Positions 11,212 to 22,700 of a stretch of DNA of 64,000 bases are shown here, in pieces. The notes below the pieces were generated by a model that was not told the DNA's origin, ran no database searches, and saw only the letters and a program-made list of their open reading frames with translations. This DNA is from Scatophagus argus. Taxonomy: Eukaryota; Chordata; Actinopteri; Scatophagidae. The DNA lies in the NCBI RefSeq assembly GCF_020382885.2, contig NC_058512.1:5916802-5980801 (forward strand). The letters are read 5' to 3'. Both the position numbers and the translations under genes were made by a program. How positions within the stretch are numbered: the stretch's first letter is position 1; each line of letters opens with the position of its first letter.

Positions 11212-14200
11212 CTATTTGTACTTCCTTTTTTTCAGGAGTGCATCCCGTAGAGCAAGCTGGATAGGAAATACAAATATTTTCAGTTGAAATGCAAATACTG
11301 TTTTGTCTTTGTATTCAATATAATCAGTATAGACACAGTGCAGTGCAGTAGGTCCTTCTGACAGGTGTGACTTACCTGTTTCTCTCTGAAGGAGCGTTTG
11401 CCTTTTGTCCTGACATTCTGACTTTGTCTCATCATCATGAAGTTCTTCGTCCTCTTCTTCTCCTTGTTGCTGGTGCTGGCGTGTGGATTCAGTTTGGTTC
11501 GCTTCTTGACAAACTCCTTCCGGTCGGTCCGTCCCGCCTTGAAAATCAATCAATGAAATTATTAGCCACTAATCACCTGCTAATTAAAACTATCTGGTTT
11601 CCAAAATGTTTTTGTAGTCTTCAACAACAGCAAAGTGAATCTCTGACATTTTATAGAACAAACGGCCTGACAGAAGATGACAGTGACTGTTAGGTTTCAG
11701 CCCCACACATCATGACGGTCACACTATACTGTGAACTGCCCATGAATGACTTTCCAGAATCCACAGTTAAGGTCCATGGTTTCACTGGAGCAGTAATTAA
11801 GAACAGTTTAAATCACCCCACATAATGTTAGCATAATGTTTTACCAATGCTGTTGCCAGGCGTGTTTCCTTGTCTGCTTTTGGTTTCTTATGGAGTTTCT
11901 CAATATTCCTCAAGGTCAGCAGCTCACCTCTAAAAGATTTAGGAGAAACAAAAACTCATTGTGATCAACTATCATTATCAGCAAGCTAAACTTCACAGTT
12001 ATTACACCCTTGTTCAAAGGAATCTGAGAACTGAGAGGTAAAAATATACATTTTCGAAAGACAAATTCCTCTCTTTTAAATGATGTAATTCCCTGGGTTC
12101 AAACAGCTTTCTAACCTGCCGTTGTCCTCGTCGTCACTGTCCACATTCTTCCTCTTCTGGCCCTTGCCTGGTGCAGCGTTGACCTCTTTGGCCATCTGGG
12201 CCAAACGGATCTTGTTGAAGTCATCCTGAGTGAGGAGCCTGCTGGCGCTAACCGCCGCCGCTTTGGCTTTTCTTTCCTCCACGGGCATACTCTTAAGCTT
12301 CTCCGCCTTTCACAAGCGCAGATAACCGTTACGTTAAAGCAATACATAATTATCCGTCAGCAATTTAATGAGATGTGCAATTTCATTCTCACCACTTCCC
12401 CCGTGTCTTCATCAGACGAGTGGTGAACGTCCACCCACTCACCGTCTTCATCGTCATCACTAACACTGGCACTCTCCCAGCCATCTGTTGTGCAGTATGG
12501 ATAAGCATGTTAGCCTGATACTGATCACGCCCAGTGCTGTACAAAACCCCAGTCTGTTTTACAGATTAATTTATCCTCCGTAATCCAACTCTATGGATTC
12601 AATAATACAATAGCGGTTCACCTTCGTCCTCCTCTCCCTCTCTGTTCTCCACCTCAAGGACTTCAGCTCCGGGGATGTAGTCTTTAGCCTCCAGCTCTCC
12701 ATAGTCTTTGATCTTGGCCTCCGCCGATGCCTCTGTGGGTCTCCCCTGGACAACAAGCAGCAAGGTTTACAGTTTGTCAGTATTATATTTCTGGATTTAT
12801 TGCCACTACACTCCTCTCTTCATTTGTGCTTCTCTAACTTTTCCACATTACAGTGTGCTAAATAAACTACACTCACAGCCGTTGAATATTAAGACTTAAA
12901 AAAAGGTGTAGTTTTCAGAGTTCACAGGTGGCTCACCCTGTCTTTCTTGTGCAGCATCTGTGGATTAAGACTCCTGAACAGTTGGATCAGTCCTCTAGCA
13001 GACATCATCACATCTGGGGGACAAAAACAAGATGTTTTACGAGTGAGTGCACACCTGCTTTAATCAGTGCACTCAGGACTGTGACAAGAAAAAAAACAGT
13101 CGGTCACTCACTCTTGTCTTTGTGGGTCTTGTACTGGGCCAGGTCCTGCAGCAAGTCCTCTGTGATGGCAAGTGGACAGCGGCCAGCCACTTCCTTGATG
13201 GCATTGATACTTGAGTACAAAAAAGGGGTAAAGTACACTATAACACTGTGCAGTAAAACATGTAGTTACAAATGATCTGTATGGGTTTGTATTTTTGTTA
13301 TGAACATTTTTAAGTGAAAACAGAAAAAGCTTGAGTTTACCCCACTGTCATGACCTCCCCAGAGTTTCTGTCTGTCACAAAGTTGTTGGCGATGGTCATG
13401 ATCACAGGTTCGATGATCTGGACAAGTGGGAATGTACAAACACAGTTATATCGGAGTCCTTATGTTATGTGCTGACTAAGAGGATAAAACCGTAGATCTT
13501 GTTGTACCTCTGGTGGGATGAGTTGATGGGAAGCCTGGGCAGCACACAGGAGAATCTTTGTCACCTCTGGAGAGACAAGAGTTTGTTTAAAATGTCTCAC
13601 AAAAAGAGGTCAGAGGACTTTGAGTTATTTTGAGTGAGCTATTGTTACCTCTTTGATGGGGCTGTAGAAACCTCTGGATGAACGGATAAAAGTTGAAGAG
13701 GAAGAGCTGGAAAAGAACAGAATACATTTACACTATAAATATCTTTTCATGTTTCAGCAAGGAATATGTATAGTGGTTACCTGTGTTTGAAACTGTGTTT
13801 CAGTTATGTTTAAAGCTGCTTGTTGTGGCCAAAAAAGAGCAGTGAACAGTGAACTTGCATCCCAGAAAACCTAGTATAAAGCAATTACAAGTGACTTCTT
13901 TAACATATAAATAGCCAAGTGAGCTATTGTTAACGTAAAATCATCGATCAGCCACTTCTAAAGCAACTCTTAAAATAATCACAGCCTATTTCAAAAGATC
14001 ACAGGCCTAACATCAATAATTTAAAAGCTGTGCTGCATAAATGCAACACCAACTCGGACTGAGATTGAATGGCTGCATTGATTTTTGGATCTGTTGAATT
14101 ATTCTGGATAAAATGCTTTATAGAGCCACCAGCATTCATGAGTGCCAGATCGAAGTGTCACCGACCACCACACTAAAAAGGTGTGTGACAAACTAGCTGC

Positions 14201-16472
14201 TGACAGATGTGTCTCATACCTCATGGATTCCAACCAGTCTGGAAATGAGCTCCATCATCATGATCTTCACCTCAAAGCGCTCTTTAGAGTCTTCCAACTG
14301 TTTGAGAAGTTTCTCTGAAAAATCTTAATAATAAAAAAAAAAGATACTTGATGGTTTTGAGAATTGTAGCACAAATGACATGAGGCAAATGCTTTGCTTT
14401 TGGTACGACTGTTGTGGGGACGACATGTGAGCCTACCTTGAGGATCGTGAATTAGGTGAATAGCAGAGAAATTGAAAACTTCTACTTTCCTCTTTTTCTT
14501 GTGTTTCTGCACAAAAAGGTTAAAACAATGAACTCAATTAATCTGACTAAAATATAACAATGTTGAGTTGAGTTTTCCTTTCTTGGTCGGGAATACTGCA
14601 TGTGCAATTGTCTGTAGAAACAAGAATTTCCCTCCAGGGATTAATAAAGGAATTCTGATTCTGATTCTGATTCTGAGTCTTGCCTCTGCAGTAGTTACAA
14701 AAGTGGTACCTTGAGGACTTTCATTGCCTTCTCCAGCTTCTTCTTGTTTTTGGTGGTTTTCTTGCCAGTGGAGTATCTCACCTTCAGGTCTCGGACTGTT
14801 GTTCCCTCCGTCTGAAAGATAAAGTTGATTCTTCACAAAAACAGCACAAAAATAATATCACATGTGTATGTTACATATACACTTTATATCTTTGGTACTT
14901 GCCTCTGATTCTGAATCACTCTCGTTTTTCTCATCTTCATCTTTGCCCAGAAAGAATTTAAGACCAGCGACGAGAATCTTAACAAGAAAAGAGGCATGAG
15001 AGCATATGTAATGACAGTATAAAATAAGCTAGGTGATGTTTTCAGTGTGGAGAAAAAAAAGCTTACCTTTGTCACCTTGGAGAAGCATGCCGTTGTAATG
15101 ACATTAACTGTTTTGGCATCATTCCTATCCCACAAACAAAAAGACACTGAAGTTAAAGCTGTGAAAAATATTAAGAATTTCCTGTAACATAAGAGTTACT
15201 TAATAATGTCCAGTGTACCACTAAAACCCACCATATGTTCCTTTTGTAAAGCTCCACCATTACATCTAAAGAGATCTTTGCTGCTATGGGGTTACTGTCT
15301 CTCAGCATGGTGTACATGAAGTTCTGCAATGTCTGAAACACACAACAGAATAACTCAGATAGTGAGTCATGGCTGGTGTATCCCACAGTATAACACACAG
15401 GCAGACATGGAGTATGTAAAACACTTCTCTGTACTTGTACTTACTGTGTTAACCTTGTTGTTTTTGTGCTTAGCATTGATGTTTTTGATGTCTGTTACAA
15501 TGTGTGTGTACAGTGTCTGTGGAGAAAAGGAGGCCAATGTTAACTTCTAAAAACGGATGAGAGAAATAACAAAAAAGCACAATATGAGCTTTCCTCTTTT
15601 AGTTAGTTAAAATAACTTTAAAAATATATTTACTATGTAAAATTCATTGAAATATTTCAAAACACTTTCAAAATCATATACTATCCAATGACCACAAGCT
15701 GCTGAGGCTATTCAAGGGCTGGGTGTGCTAACCTTTCTGAGAAGTTTGTCGTGACATCGCAGCAGCTCGAAGAAGAGCTCCAGGAGGCCCGCGGGGTCGA
15801 TCAGATCTTTGTTCCTCAGAAGAATCAGGGCTTTGCACAAGGTCTGACACCGACAAGAATCACACAAAATTACCTCAGTCTTAAGACATGTCATTTGCAA
15901 AAATATCCACTAAATAACAAGCTTAATATGGATAAAACAGAGAAGCTCCTGTGCTGACTGGTGTTCTCACCATTCTTAGGTCTGGCTCTATGACGGTGTG
16001 GTGACTCAATAATAACTCAGACAGCTCCTGTGGAAAGGTGGACAGATGCTGCAGATAGCAATGACCAACCTGGAGGAGAAGAAGAAATGTAACCACACAG
16101 AGGGTAGGAAGGTAGTACACATTACTGATCAGAAACACATACGGTACTTTACCTGGGCAAGAAACATGACAAGATCTGCCAGCTCCTTGTTCGGCTTGTC
16201 GGGCTGCAGTTTGAAGATCTGTACATTGGACTGGTAATGTCGATACTGCTGCAGAAACTGTTGAACAACAAGAACCACGAGTGTTTCACGGCTGAAGTAT
16301 GTTGACAGTGATCGTATTCTTACACGTAGAAAAACAGATCGACTCGCCAAAAACTTTAGCAATGTTGGCTAACAACACTTACCTCATCTGTGTATGACTG
16401 CGGATCTCTTTTAATAAGATTCTGCAGTTGTGGCAGGTTGTTTGGTAATTTGTTGCTCAGTCTCCCGGACAT
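11212..16472 (-). CDS. sdad1: SDA1 domain-containing protein 1, 60S pre-ribosome assembly/export factor
   Basis: Complete 684-aa protein (687 in human) from 22 coding exons: 16383-16472, 16153-16257, 15971-16069, 15733-15843, 15445-15516, 15232-15332, 15067-15124, 14903-14977, 14710-14811, 14437-14506, 14220-14323, 13649-13706, 13508-13566, 13341-13417, 13112-13209, 12937-13013, 12622-12745, 12393-12484, 12116-12306, 11845-11929, 11376-11537 and 11212-11256. Total 2055 nt. It starts [20 protein letters not shown], has a helical N-terminal half ([23 protein letters not shown]), an acidic segment (residues about 500-560: [11 protein letters not shown]) and a lysine/arginine-rich C-terminus ending [13 protein letters not shown]. 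Family knowledge: yeast Sda1 is a nucleolar/nuclear factor needed for late 60S maturation and export. Exon 8 ends at a GC donor (GAG|GCAAGT). The gene lies between KLHL8 and PTPN13, unlike its mammalian position next to CXCL9. Confidence 0.97.
14593..14677 (+). mobile_element. 3' tail of a truncated non-LTR retrotransposon or SINE
   Basis: Plus strand contains GAATTTCCCTCCAGGGATTA, then ATAAAGGAATTCTGATTCTG with a (GATTCT)n end. This GAATTTCCC..GGGAT.AATAAAG tail is dispersed widely in teleost genomes, always with a short tandem 3' repeat. Only about 85 bp remain. It lies in the SDAD1 intron between exons 14437-14506 and 14710-14811, opposite to transcription. Confidence 0.6.
14897..14905 (-). 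other. sdad1: GC splice donor of an SDAD1 intron
   Basis: Minus strand reads GAG|GCAAGT, the ideal GC-donor context, with the acceptor TTTCAG at 14817-14812. The splice joins NESDSESE to [10 protein letters not shown] in frame, as in other SDAD1 proteins. No GT donor fits. Confidence 0.85.
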
Positions 16473-16559
16473 GGTTTAAAACGATTATGAGAGTTTGTTG
16501 AAAAAATAATGGAAAAATAGCAGTTTTTACAAGGCAAGCGTGGCCAATGTGTAGGCTGC

Positions 16560-16650
16560 CATTTAACTTGCAGCTAACACACCATACGTCACGTCCGGCC
16601 AAGGCTTCGTCACTTCCGCTCTAATTAAAGGAACCGTGTTTCCTTTTGCT
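16560..16650 (-). promoter_or_regulatory. SDAD1 proximal promoter with ETS and CRE-like motifs
   Basis: About 100-150 bp upstream of the SDAD1 start codon the minus strand has AGCGGAAGTGACGAAG (ETS core GGAAGT fused to a TGACG half-site; plus 16605-16620) and GGACGTGACGTATGG (overlapping CRE-like TGACGT; around 16584-16598). GGAAGTGACG composite sites are common in promoters of ribosome-biogenesis genes. Motif calls are by eye. Confidence 0.5.
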
Positions 16651-16971
16651 GACATTCTTTTCCGTTTAAATCACTAATAGTATGAAAGATAATACGATGT
16701 TTTACATAATCTGTCGATAGCAAAATTCCATGTTATACCAGTGTTATATTTTCATTTTTAATGGTAGACTGATGTGTTTAGGTATTTCATGTTAGATTTT
16801 AACTCTAATTCGCAGGTTATTTCCAGTCTCATTAAGGTTAATTCATGATTGAAGTAAAAACGTTCATTAGGTTTCTCCGCTTTTCTTTCATGCAGCAGAT
16901 CACAGCAATCCCGTGGCAGTATCTCAATTAGCAAAGAAAAACGACCATGAGACACGCTGAGCAATATAAGC

Positions 16972-16977
16972 TTTATT
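16972..16977 (-). promoter_or_regulatory. ptpn13: Candidate PTPN13 polyadenylation signal
   Basis: Minus-strand AATAAA (AATAAAGCTTATATTG) about 1.36 kb after the PTPN13 stop codon and 0.5 kb before the SDAD1 start. It is the last AATAAA I see before the SDAD1 promoter. Confidence 0.45.
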
Positions 16978-18336
16978 TTGTTCAAATGGGCAGTTGAACA
17001 GCCGGTGAGGCCCAAAGTCATTTCTGTAGTCATGGCAAAGTTTCCAGAATTATTTTACAGCGATGTGATAAAGGATTTTGGCACCACATGGTGGTGAAAC
17101 TGGTATGACAACATACCTGTCAGCATTGCCTACTGCTCTCTGCTACAGTATATGTAGAAATTTACATGAATCCACCAGATAGCTCAGGATGTGCATTCAG
17201 TCAGGGCAATGATGTTTTTTAAAAAGTACATACAGAGAAAAGACACAGTGACACTAGCACCTGTAAAATATGCCTTCCAATTCAACATCCAGAAAAAAAA
17301 ATATGAAGGCTCCAATATTCAATCTTTGTACATCTTCAATTCTATGACCAATTTTGATGGGGGTTTGTGGTTTCCTGTGGTATTGCAGCCAAGATGTTTA
17401 ATCGCTGGGTAGACATTAATTAACACCAACATTATGCCGAACATCATTACAAACTATAGAGGTTAACACTTCCCCAACAGCTGCAGCACAAAGTCAACAT
17501 TGCAAGCTTCATTATTGCAATACTGTGCAGTAACTTATGTAGAGTATATGAAGTCGTTTTCAAGTCATTATACAGGTGCACAAGTTGTAGCTTCTCTTCC
17601 TTAGACTTTTCAGTGGTTTTGTTAGTCAGCAAGCTTAATGTTAATATTTTTATAAGTGACGTTTGCAATGTGTTGGCAACCTTTTTACACAGCATAAATT
17701 GCTAACAATAAGGCTGACAAAGTTTGTTGTTTGCTAAAAGGCGATATGCACTAAAAATGACAAAGTCAAGGAAAATATTTCTGTTTTTTAAAATGAATAA
17801 ACCTTCCTCTACATAACATTTAAAATGTATCCAGTTTAATTTTAAGGAGATGAATATGTACACGTTCAATTTCATCATTTACCCTCAGGCAGTAAGCAAT
17901 TACTGTAAAACAGATTTACAAAGCAAATACTGACATAGTATTCTGTCAAGGCATGTTCCAGCATCAAAACAGGATTTAAAATACACAAGTACAATTTTGT
18001 TCCACATAAAATACGAAGTTGTTGATCACTTCCTTAATTATTTTAAAATATCCAAGAATCTGGAAAAAACCCATAAGTGTTCTACTGTAGGTGACAATAA
18101 GAAATACAATCAGCAGTTCTCAGAAATGCATTTAAAGGGAGTAGCAGCCAAAGAGAGAACTCAAAAAGCAAACATAAAAAATATAGACTTCTTTAAAGGA
18201 TTTACTCTCAAGAAAACTGAATATTTTAAGGCATTTTAAAAACATTTAGTGTAATTTGGCAATTTCTGCCTGTATCAACTCTCCTCCATTTTTGTTTTGC
18301 TTTCGTGAAACAGCCACTGCTATCCACTGGTTTCTG
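16978..18336 (-). other. ptpn13: Probable PTPN13 3' untranslated region
   Basis: AT-rich, no long conserved frame, directly downstream of the PTPN13 stop codon and bounded by the AATAAA at 16977-16972. The extent is inferred. Confidence 0.45.
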
Positions 18337-19764
18337 CTACCCTGAGATGTTTTCCTCTGCTTGAAGGCATCTGAGGACATACAGGATCACTTGATAGCAG
18401 AAAATATACTGGTCCTGTAAGAAAAAAAGAAAAAACATGTGAGGAAACATGAACCAAAGAGCTGTAGGATCAAAACACTTAAGAGCTGAGCTACTTAACA
18501 GTGGAAGCAAACATTAAATCTCACCTCCGTCTGGACCATTCCCTGCCTCTGCAGTCTCATGTTCCTTACGACATCTGAAATATCAAACTACAAGAAAATG
18601 GTTATTAGACTGTGATCATTCTGAAGAAAAAGAACAACAACAAGAGTCTTCCTAATAAACAATACAGAAGCTCATCTACTCACGTCAGCATCTTTACTGA
18701 TGAGACCTAGAACCGTGTCTATACAGATGAGGGTCCCCGATCGGCCAATGCCCGCACTGCAGTGTGTGATTATGGGCCCCGATCGGTGAACATGCCTCAT
18801 ATAGGAAATAAATGTGAGCAGCTGCTCGGGCTGCGTGGGCGTTCCATGGTCAGGCCACCCCGTGTAGTTCAGATGAGTTACAAGCTGTATTTCATTGGTC
18901 TGAAGAGGGAGAAACTCTTATGTTACACGTGTCTAAGAAAGTTTTAATTATCATTAGAAAATGAGCATGAAACAGCTATATAAACATACCTGGACATCTT
19001 TGACCTCAATGAGTCGGATGACAAAGTTGTCGAGATACTGGTCTTTGATCAGTGTGATCTGTAACCTGTCGTCCAACATCTCTGCTGTCCTGGGTGTGTC
19101 TGGCCAGTACCGCTGACATTTCACTTTCCCTCCCTCTACTTCCCGGGTCATCATGGCGATCACATTAGACTTCTGCTCCAAGACCATTTGCCAGAAGTCG
19201 CACAGAGTGGTGGGTAAGGGTCCCTGACAGGCGATGTACATGTAGTTCTCATCCTTCACTGACATCTTGATGAAGTTGGCATTGATGTAGCCCCCGTCTT
19301 TGCCCAGCACGACTCGGGTTGTGTCAACTAAAAGAGATGTGTAGGTAAAAATCATATTTCAAATTGTGTCCAACATTTTAAGATTCCAACTTTGGATTTA
19401 AGGACATTTATGCAGCAACACATTTGTGACTTTTCTTACAGGGAACGACGTTCTTGTAGCGATTCTTCTTCTTGTTCTCCTTCGTCTGAGCTATTAAGCA
19501 GTCATCCAGTGGCTGGAGGTTCTGGAGGTTCTGCCAGGAAGGAAAGCAGGTGTTCATAAAAGTCTAATGAACTGCAAATAATTTGCAGCCACTGAAATTC
19601 AAAAGAGATTCTTACATCAAACTCCTGCAGGGGGACCTTCTGCTCCAGAAGTCCCCTCATCATGCGGACTACAGTGTTGAGCTTCACTCCTGTGTATTGG
19701 CCATCGGGGACCACTTTGACCAGGGGCAAAGAGGTCAGCTCATCCTCTGTGATGATTGGCCCAT
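18337..19764 (-). other. ptpn13: PTPN13 catalytic tyrosine phosphatase domain
   Basis: Exons 43-48, about residues 2248-2558. Visible motifs: the pTyr-recognition loop [27 protein letters not shown], the WPD loop WPDHGTP with its general-acid aspartate, and the P-loop [10 protein letters not shown] with catalytic cysteine about residue 2487 (codon 18759-18761). The downstream Q-loop region is [14 protein letters not shown]. All residues for catalysis are present, so the domain should be active. The C-terminus is short (LQAEENISG). Confidence 0.95.
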
Positions 19765-22700
19765 CTGGGGAAAAGATGGAATGAAGGAACAAAACAAAAC
19801 ATCCCGATTTGAGATTCTCCCATCGCATCATTTTAAGCTCTCGTGAAGAATTAATGTTTTTAAGAGTCAAACTTCAAACCCAAACTCCATCTTACCATCT
19901 CTTGGATTGGAGTTAATGTTTTCAATAGGCAGTTCATCACTTCCCCATGTGATTTCATCTTCCTCTGGCTGTCCAGCACTCATTTGCAGATAGCTGTCGA
20001 GTCAATAACATGAAATGGTGAGATGTAAAGGAGAAAGGTGTGAATATCTTCACAGTCCTCATTCAGACAGGTGTAGCTACTAAAAGTAGTTCTTACTTTT
20101 CATTCCTTGGATAGTCAGCACTCTCCTCTTGCCATTCCACCTTCCGGGAACTCTATTATAGAAGAATCACAAACAAAACAAAAAAATATACACAGCAATT
20201 ATAACCCTCACACAGTTTCATGTTGAGACTGATGTCAGAATTGATTTGTACCTCAGGGGAATCTTCAGGTAAAGAAGAGCCATCACAGTCGGTGTCCTCC
20301 GAGAGGCCTGCGCTGTGCTCCGTCTCTCTTTTCAGTTCGTCTTCGTAGTCTAATCAAACATGGGAATGTGGTCTAGTTTGTCAAGTTTAACACTGCATTA
20401 TTTGATTTACAAATAAATAAACATTGTTCTACTTGGGGCTGCAGTATATTGTCTTGTGTGAATGTTGGTACCTATTGGTGGTATTGGAGGGAAGCTGCCA
20501 GATTTCAGTTCATTAGGGAGAGTATATGGCCTAGCCCCACTGTCGTCACTCAGGTCTGAAAGCAGCATGAAGGAGAGCGGGTTGTGTGCAAAGACAAAAA
20601 ATAAACACATTACTACAACTACACCAATTACTACAATACTAACACAAGCCATTATTTCATTTTAAATAGAGAAGAATTGGATTTTTGTACTAAAAACAGG
20701 AAAAACTGCCAGACAAAACATTTACCCATAGAAATCATGTTCTGCTTGTACCTGTGTTTCCATTGCACTTGTCAGAGTTAATGGGCAGATAGGCCAGGTA
20801 TGTGTTTGGGTTCTGGTCTGGCGGTCTGGACACTATGAGATGTACCAGGCCTTTAGTTTTACGGATGGTGGTGACAGCTTTGGTGTGGGACACACCTGTC
20901 ATTAGTTCGTCATTCACCTGCAAGAAAAAGACAAACAGCCATGGTTAAAACTCTTAAGAGCAGTCTGTGCGTTGTTTCAGAACATCCAGAGGAAGTTTAA
21001 TACATGTGGAGCACAAAAACAAGGCAAACATGGAAAACAGTGGATTAAATATTTTCTAGTATTTGTTGTTTCATTTGCATCAAGTGCAGAACGTACGTAG
21101 GTGTTAGCAGTTAAAAGTGCATTAATATGACCTTAAATTCTGAGTGAAATATATCAGAAACATCACTCACTTTCAGGAGCCTGTCTCCCACTTGCAGTTT
21201 GCCCGAGGACTCTGCTATCCCTCCTGGTGTGATGGATTTGACAAAGATCCCTCTTTCACCTCCAATCACAGAGAAACCCAGTCCTCCTGAGAGTGGCTTC
21301 TCCAGATCCAGCTTTATGATTATCTCCTGCACAGTGAACAAACAAACGTGCAACTGCCTTTAATTTGTGAGACAAAACATTAGCAGACCATTTGGTCGTG
21401 AAACGGCTATTAAGAAGGCAAAGCTAATGAGTTAATTAATGCTATTGGACGTATTGATGATGGGGATCAAAATATTGCAATAAAAACATCTGTACATGTG
21501 TTCATCATCGCATTAACAGTTAACCTCTGCTAATCACTGTAACCATTTCCCATTGCCAATTTTGCTTTTGCTTGAAATTTCTAGTCAGTGCAACAGTAGA
21601 AGTTTAAATCAAAGCACACAAATAGCATATAGAGCCAGAGATAAAAATGCATTTCTTAACTTACCTCTGAAGGACAAAGTTCTGCAAGACACTCCTGGTC
21701 TCTTGGATCTTCTCCTTTAAGAAACCCTTAAACAGAAAATAATGTTGCAGTTACATCTAAAACAAAATAAACAACAACATTATTTTTGCAGGTGACCCCT
21801 TCAACATGTGAAACTTACCATTAATGCTGGATGAAACCTTGGGGCTAATGTTGTTGTTAAGAAAGGACACACTTTTCTGTCCGGGGGCAACAGGCTTTCC
21901 ATCCCTTTCAGCCAAAGAGAAAAGAGAAGAAAAATAAAGCAACTGAAGTGATGACACAATCAGTGGCTCAAGCTAAAAACAACCTGATCAAAAAGCAACA
22001 CCAACAAAACACGGCGAACAGACGTCATTATTTGTTAGACTACCTTGTGGCCTTGATAGAGAGGTCGTTGAGGGAGAGCTCCAGCAGTCTGGTGCTCTCA
22101 CTGAGCGTCAGCTCCTGGGTGGGAGCACCATTGATATAGTGAATGAGATCAAGTGGTTTCAGGCTGCCCTCCTCAAAAGCCACTGAACCTGGGAGAATGT
22201 CTTTCGCAAATAAGACACCGTAAGCACTGTCGGCGCCTCCATCTAGTACCAAACCTGGTGACAGAACAAGGAGTACAATTTCGGTTTGACTTGAGCTTGA
22301 TATTTTGGATGCAACATCTGGGAAAGCTTGGAAGACCAGAGCAGAGAATGTGCAGTGCCTGAATGTGCCAGGGATGTTTTATATGGTTACTGAGGGCTGT
22401 TGCTTACCCAGTGGTTCTTGGCTGCCCTTAAAATAAATGTCAGGCAGCAGGTGGGCTTCTATGGGGGGCTTAGGAGCCTCCAGGACCCTCCCTACCACCA
22501 AGTCAACCACACGGGGGGCTGCACGCACAAGATTAACCACCTCAGTATGGCCCATATTGCTCACATCTGTGGTGTTCACCTGGAGACAGAAAACAAAATT
22601 ATGGTAGCAGTAGTAAAACAGACAGGAAGAGCCAGACTTTTCTTCTGCCTCCATTTTTTTATGCAGGCTAAGCTAAGGTACTAAGCTAAGTTATAGCTCA

